Positions 5,604 through 7,875 of a stretch of 7,875 bases of DNA are shown one piece after another. Numbering within the stretch: position 1 is the first letter of the stretch; the number at the start of each line of letters is the position of its first letter. The notes beneath the pieces are model-generated. The model made no database searches. It was not told the origin of the DNA and saw only the letters and a program-made list of their open reading frames with translations. Both the position numbers and the translations under genes were made by a program. The DNA is taken from positions 1 to 7,875 of the forward strand of contig JAJPYV010000094.1 in the NCBI GenBank assembly GCA_021204735.1, written 5' to 3'. Origin of the DNA: Prevotella sp. Its GTDB lineage: Bacteria; Bacteroidota; Bacteroidia; Bacteroidales; Bacteroidaceae.

Positions 5604-6971
5604 ATGATAAGACGGAGAGCTGATAGAACGAATTTCGGTAGTCGTGTTGGTATAATACTTGCTACGGCTGGTTCTGCCGTGGGGCTTGGCAATGTGTGGC
5701 GCTTCCCTTATATGACAGGCCAGGACGGCGGTGCGGCTTTCATCCTTATCTATCTTGCTTGCGTGTTGTTCCTTGGCATCCCTGGAATGGTGGCTGAGTT
5801 TATTGTTGGCAGGCATTCTGCCACAAATGCGGCAAGGGCTTATAGAAGGTTGGCTGGAAAGACTCCATGGGCGATTACTGGTTTTTTGGGGGTAATTACT
5901 TCTACTCTTATATTGGGCTTTTATTCGGTAATTGCTGGCTGGTGCCTGCAATATCTTTATGCTTCTATTGTCGGTCAACTGAATGGCAACAAGGATTTCA
6001 TAATGAGTTATTTCTCTGATTTCTCCGCAAATCCCATAAAACCTGCGTTATGGGCTTTATTGTTCGTATTGATAACTCATGTAATTGTAGCAAGGGGAAT
6101 ACGCAATGGAATAGAGAAGGCATCCAAACTGATGATGCCGTTGCTGTTCATCTTGCTTTTAGTGTTGGTTGTGGCTTCGTGCTCTTTGTCAGGGGCTTTC
6201 AAAGGTTTGCAATTCCTTTTCCAACCTGATTTCTCAAAGATAACGTCTAATGTTTTCCTCGATGCCTTGGGGCAGGCTTTCTTCTCTTTGAGCCTTGGAA
6301 CGGCGTGCCTGTGTACATACGCCTCATATTTCAACCGCAAGATTGATTTATTAGGGTCTGCTACGCAGATTGCTTTGATTGATATATTGATAGCTGTACT
6401 TGCTGGTCTGATGATATTCCCGGCTGCATTCTCTGTTGGCGTAAATCCTGACTCTGGCCCGTCGCTAATCTTTATCACTCTGCCTAACGTGTTCCAACAG
6501 GCGTTTTCTGGTATTCCATGGTTGGGATATATAGTTTCCATATTGTTCTATTTCTTATTGGCTCTCGCTGCTTTGACTTCCACTCTTTCTATGCATGAGA
6601 TAGGCACGGCTTTCTTCCATGAAGAACTCCTCCTCTCCCGAAAAAGTGGCGCATGGATAGAGACTGCTTTTTGTTGTGTGATAGCTGTGTTATGCTCTCT
6701 TTCTGTAGGGGCTGTTAAAGGGATAGGCTTTTTCGGAAAATCTCTCTTGGATTGTCTCGACTATCTCACTGCCCAGATTTTGTTGCCTGTAGGTAGCTTC
6801 CTCACTTGTCTTTTCGTGGGTTGGTACGTGCCACGCTACATTACTCAACGGGAATTTACTAATGGAGGAAAAATACGCAATTCTTTCTTCAAAGTGTTCT
6901 TGTTCGTTGTGAGATTTATCTGTCCTATAGCAATCGCAGCAATTTTCTTGCACCAGTTTGGCGTGTTCTAA
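5604..6971 (+). CDS. NSS-family (SLC6-like) sodium-dependent transporter, second tandem copy
   Basis: This 455-residue paralogue of the preceding gene shares roughly half or more of its residues by eye and the same 11-helix plan. TM1 has GSAVGLGNVWRFPY (23-36). TM3 has Phe106-Tyr107, keeping the tyrosine equivalent to LeuT Tyr108. TM6 has Phe226-Phe227-Ser228, and its unwound stretch reads Gly232-Thr233-Ala234 where copy one has Ala-Met-Gly. TM7 has Asp260. TM8 has Ala322, Thr325 and Ser326. Sodium sites thus look kept while substrate-pocket residues differ, which suggests a different amino-acid preference rather than simple dosage. The ATG at 5604 lies 6 bp after the first copy's stop, so the two are surely one transcript. 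The N-terminus is basic (MIRRRADR), placing it in the cytoplasm. They could act as independent transporters or, less likely, as a paired complex; nothing in the sequence demands pairing. Confidence 0.93.
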   Translation: MIRRRADRTNFGSRVGIILATAGSAVGLGNVWRFPYMTGQDGGAAFILIYLACVLFLGIPGMVAEFIVGRHSATNAARAYRRLAGKTPWAITGFLGVITSTLILGFYSVIAGWCLQYLYASIVGQLNGNKDFIMSYFSDFSANPIKPALWALLFVLITHVIVARGIRNGIEKASKLMMPLLFILLLVLVVASCSLSGAFKGLQFLFQPDFSKITSNVFLDALGQAFFSLSLGTACLCTYASYFNRKIDLLGSATQIALIDILIAVLAGLMIFPAAFSVGVNPDSGPSLIFITLPNVFQQAFSGIPWLGYIVSILFYFLLALAALTSTLSMHEIGTAFFHEELLLSRKSGAWIETAFCCVIAVLCSLSVGAVKGIGFFGKSLLDCLDYLTAQILLPVGSFLTCLFVGWYVPRYITQREFTNGGKIRNSFFKVFLFVVRFICPIAIAAIFLHQFGVF

Positions 6972-6995
6972 TGAATCTGTACTTTAAATCATATC

Positions 6996-7346
6996 GTGAA
7001 AAATTTATTCTATTTGCAGAAAAACGACCGTCTTGTGATCATTGCCTTACTCGTTCTATTGGTGGTGGTATCTGTCGTGATGTATGTCTCGTTGCCTTCT
7101 CCCGATAGTTATGCTGAATATCAGGGCTCTAAAAAGACTGAACTGTTTTATTTTGACCCAAATACGGCTGACAGCATTCAATTTGCGCGCCTTGGTATCC
7201 TCCCGCGTCAAATACACAACATATACAAGTATCGTGCAAAAGGTGGCAGATTCCGCAAACCGTCGGATTTCTCTCGTATCTACGGACTGTCCAAAGAGAA
7301 ATATGATGAGTTGGAACCATATATTAAGATACAGAAATACCGATAA
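6996..7346 (+). CDS. Membrane-anchored helix-hairpin-helix (ComEA-like) protein, GTG start
   Basis: The protein has 116 residues. A short basic N-terminus is followed by one hydrophobic helix at about 13-31, a polar linker, and one helix-hairpin-helix module at about 53-112. The module begins FDPNTADSIQFARLGI (53-68), continues through the hairpin region NIYKYRAKGGRF (75-86) and ends in FSRIYGLSKEKYDEL (92-106). This matches the ComEA-type pattern, in which Pro-Asn-Thr-Ala opens the unit and the hairpin contacts DNA backbone. Membrane-tethered HHH proteins are common in Bacteroidota and often carry several units; here only one is visible. The DNA-binding role is inferred from ComEA. An in-frame TGA at 6972-6974 limits the upstream end, and the first internal ATG would delete the membrane helix, so GTG 6996 is the best start. 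It follows the second symporter by 24 bp and is probably co-transcribed. Confidence 0.82.
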   Translation: MKNLFYLQKNDRLVIIALLVLLVVVSVVMYVSLPSPDSYAEYQGSKKTELFYFDPNTADSIQFARLGILPRQIHNIYKYRAKGGRFRKPSDFSRIYGLSKEKYDELEPYIKIQKYR

Positions 7347-7388
7347 TTTTTGTAAACTCTCATTTGTATAGATTGGAAAATATCTCTT

Positions 7389-7418
7389 TAATGTTTTTTA
7401 TCTGATAAAAAAACATTA
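7389..7418. terminator. A/T-rich inverted repeat between the HHH gene and pta; possible terminator
   Basis: TAATG plus six T and AT (7389-7401) pairs with AT plus seven A and CATTA (7405-7418), leaving a three-base CTG loop and one bulged A. The stem is long, 13 pairs, but nearly free of G/C. No strong T-tract follows directly, though the stem itself holds one on each strand. It lies 42 bp beyond the HHH stop codon and before the pta promoter, where a transcription end is expected. Confidence 0.4.
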
Positions 7419-7447
7419 TTGCTAACTTTTAATTCAGATATTTTTCC

Positions 7448-7455
7448 TATTTTTG
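7448..7455 (+). promoter_or_regulatory. Bacteroidota -7 promoter box for pta
   Basis: TATTTTTG matches TAnnTTTG exactly and is followed by CAAG, much like the box before the symporter genes. The upstream -33 element is weak: a TTTT at 7427-7430 lies 17 bp away. Transcription from about 7462 would give an A-rich leader of roughly 43 bases to the pta ATG, with no Shine-Dalgarno sequence, as is usual in this phylum. Confidence 0.58.
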
Positions 7456-7504
7456 CAAGAGTGAATTTGTAAAACACATATCCTTAAAATAAACTATAAA
7501 AACT

Positions 7505-7875
7505 ATGGATTTAGTTCAGCAGATTATTGCGCGTGCAAAGAGCAACAAGCAGCGCATCGTGCTCCCTGAAGCTACAGAGGAGCGCACATTGAGGGCTGCC
7601 GACATGGTATTGGCAGATGACATCGCAAACATTATCCTTATAGGTAATGTAGAAGAAATTAATTCCTTGGCTGAGAAGTGGGGACTGAAAAACATCGGTA
7701 AGGCTACTATTGTTGACCCGGAGAACAGCCCGAAGAGTGAGGAATATGCTCAACTGCTCGCAGAGTTGCGTAAGAAGAAGGGCATGACAATTGAACAGGC
7801 TCGTGAGCTTGTGAAAAACCCTCTCTATTATGGTTGTATGATTATCAAGACTGGTGATGCCGACGGCCAGATTAG
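7505..7875 (+). CDS. pta: Phosphate acetyltransferase, N-terminal part (cut by window edge)
   Basis: Pta interconverts acetyl-CoA plus phosphate with acetyl-phosphate plus CoA in the cytosol. With acetate kinase it forms the acetate-producing, ATP-yielding route of fermentation. The 123 complete codons begin MDLVQQIIARAKSNKQRIVL, followed by PEATEERTLRAADMVL and a mixed alpha/beta region (IILIGN at 43-48). Then come ELRKKKGMTIEQA (87-99), NPLYYGCMIIKTGDADG (105-121) and the break. These match the first third of the short Pta type of about 330-340 residues, where the conserved PE-EER and LYYG-K-GDADG stretches recur. The catalytic C-terminal part is outside the window. The ATG at 7505 is the only sensible start, 50 bp downstream of the promoter box. 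ackA often adjoins pta in related genomes and may lie just beyond the edge. Confidence 0.93.
   Translation, partial: MDLVQQIIARAKSNKQRIVLPEATEERTLRAADMVLADDIANIILIGNVEEINSLAEKWGLKNIGKATIVDPENSPKSEEYAQLLAELRKKKGMTIEQARELVKNPLYYGCMIIKTGDADGQI

Noticed and set aside
7084..7371. An overlapping 95-codon + strand frame inside the HHH gene
   Set aside because: It is a frame-shifted shadow with no domain, whereas the main frame shows a membrane helix and a complete HHH unit.

Overview
The window looks like chromosomal core DNA of a Bacteroidota bacterium, most likely of the order Bacteroidales (Prevotella/Bacteroides-like). This rests on three things. The protein sequences, especially the phosphotransacetylase N-terminus and the acyl-CoA ligase, read like Bacteroidales versions. 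Several gene starts are preceded by the Bacteroidota -7 promoter motif TAnnTTTG. The start codons have A/T-rich leaders and no clear Shine-Dalgarno sequence. Species cannot be fixed from sequence alone.

Layout. At 89-1897 (+) is an acyl-CoA synthetase of the long-chain type, with a promoter-like box just upstream. Next on the same strand is a compact cluster: prfB (peptide release factor 2, 1951-3078), a 46-codon membrane microprotein gene (3107-3247), and a CYTH/triphosphate tunnel metalloenzyme gene (3251-3757). A VanZ-like small membrane protein gene lies on the opposite strand (3717-4109). Its 3' end overlaps the CYTH gene tail-to-tail by 41 bp. From a short intergenic region with two interleaved candidate promoters, two tandem neurotransmitter:sodium symporter (NSS/SLC6-like) genes run on the + strand (4224-5597 and 5604-6971). 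A GTG-started membrane-anchored helix-hairpin-helix protein (6996-7346) follows. After a 158-bp gap holding an A/T-rich hairpin and a promoter box, pta (phosphate acetyltransferase) begins at 7505 and runs off the right edge.

How the genes work together. Most are housekeeping or general-metabolism genes: fatty-acid activation, translation termination, phosphate-ester chemistry, sodium-coupled solute uptake and acetyl-phosphate metabolism. They do not form one obvious pathway. prfB, the microprotein and CYTH are probably one transcript. The two symporters and the HHH gene are probably another, inferred from spacings of 6 and 24 bp.

I found no mobile element, CRISPR array, RNA gene, toxin-antitoxin or defence module, and nothing that clearly amounts to a new system. 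Worth a second look are: the release factor 2 gene lacking the classic autoregulatory frameshift; the microprotein lying in the same frame as the CYTH gene, separated from it by one amber stop; the interleaved divergent promoters; the antisense 3' overlap with a strong hairpin; and the tandem transporters with different substrate-site motifs.
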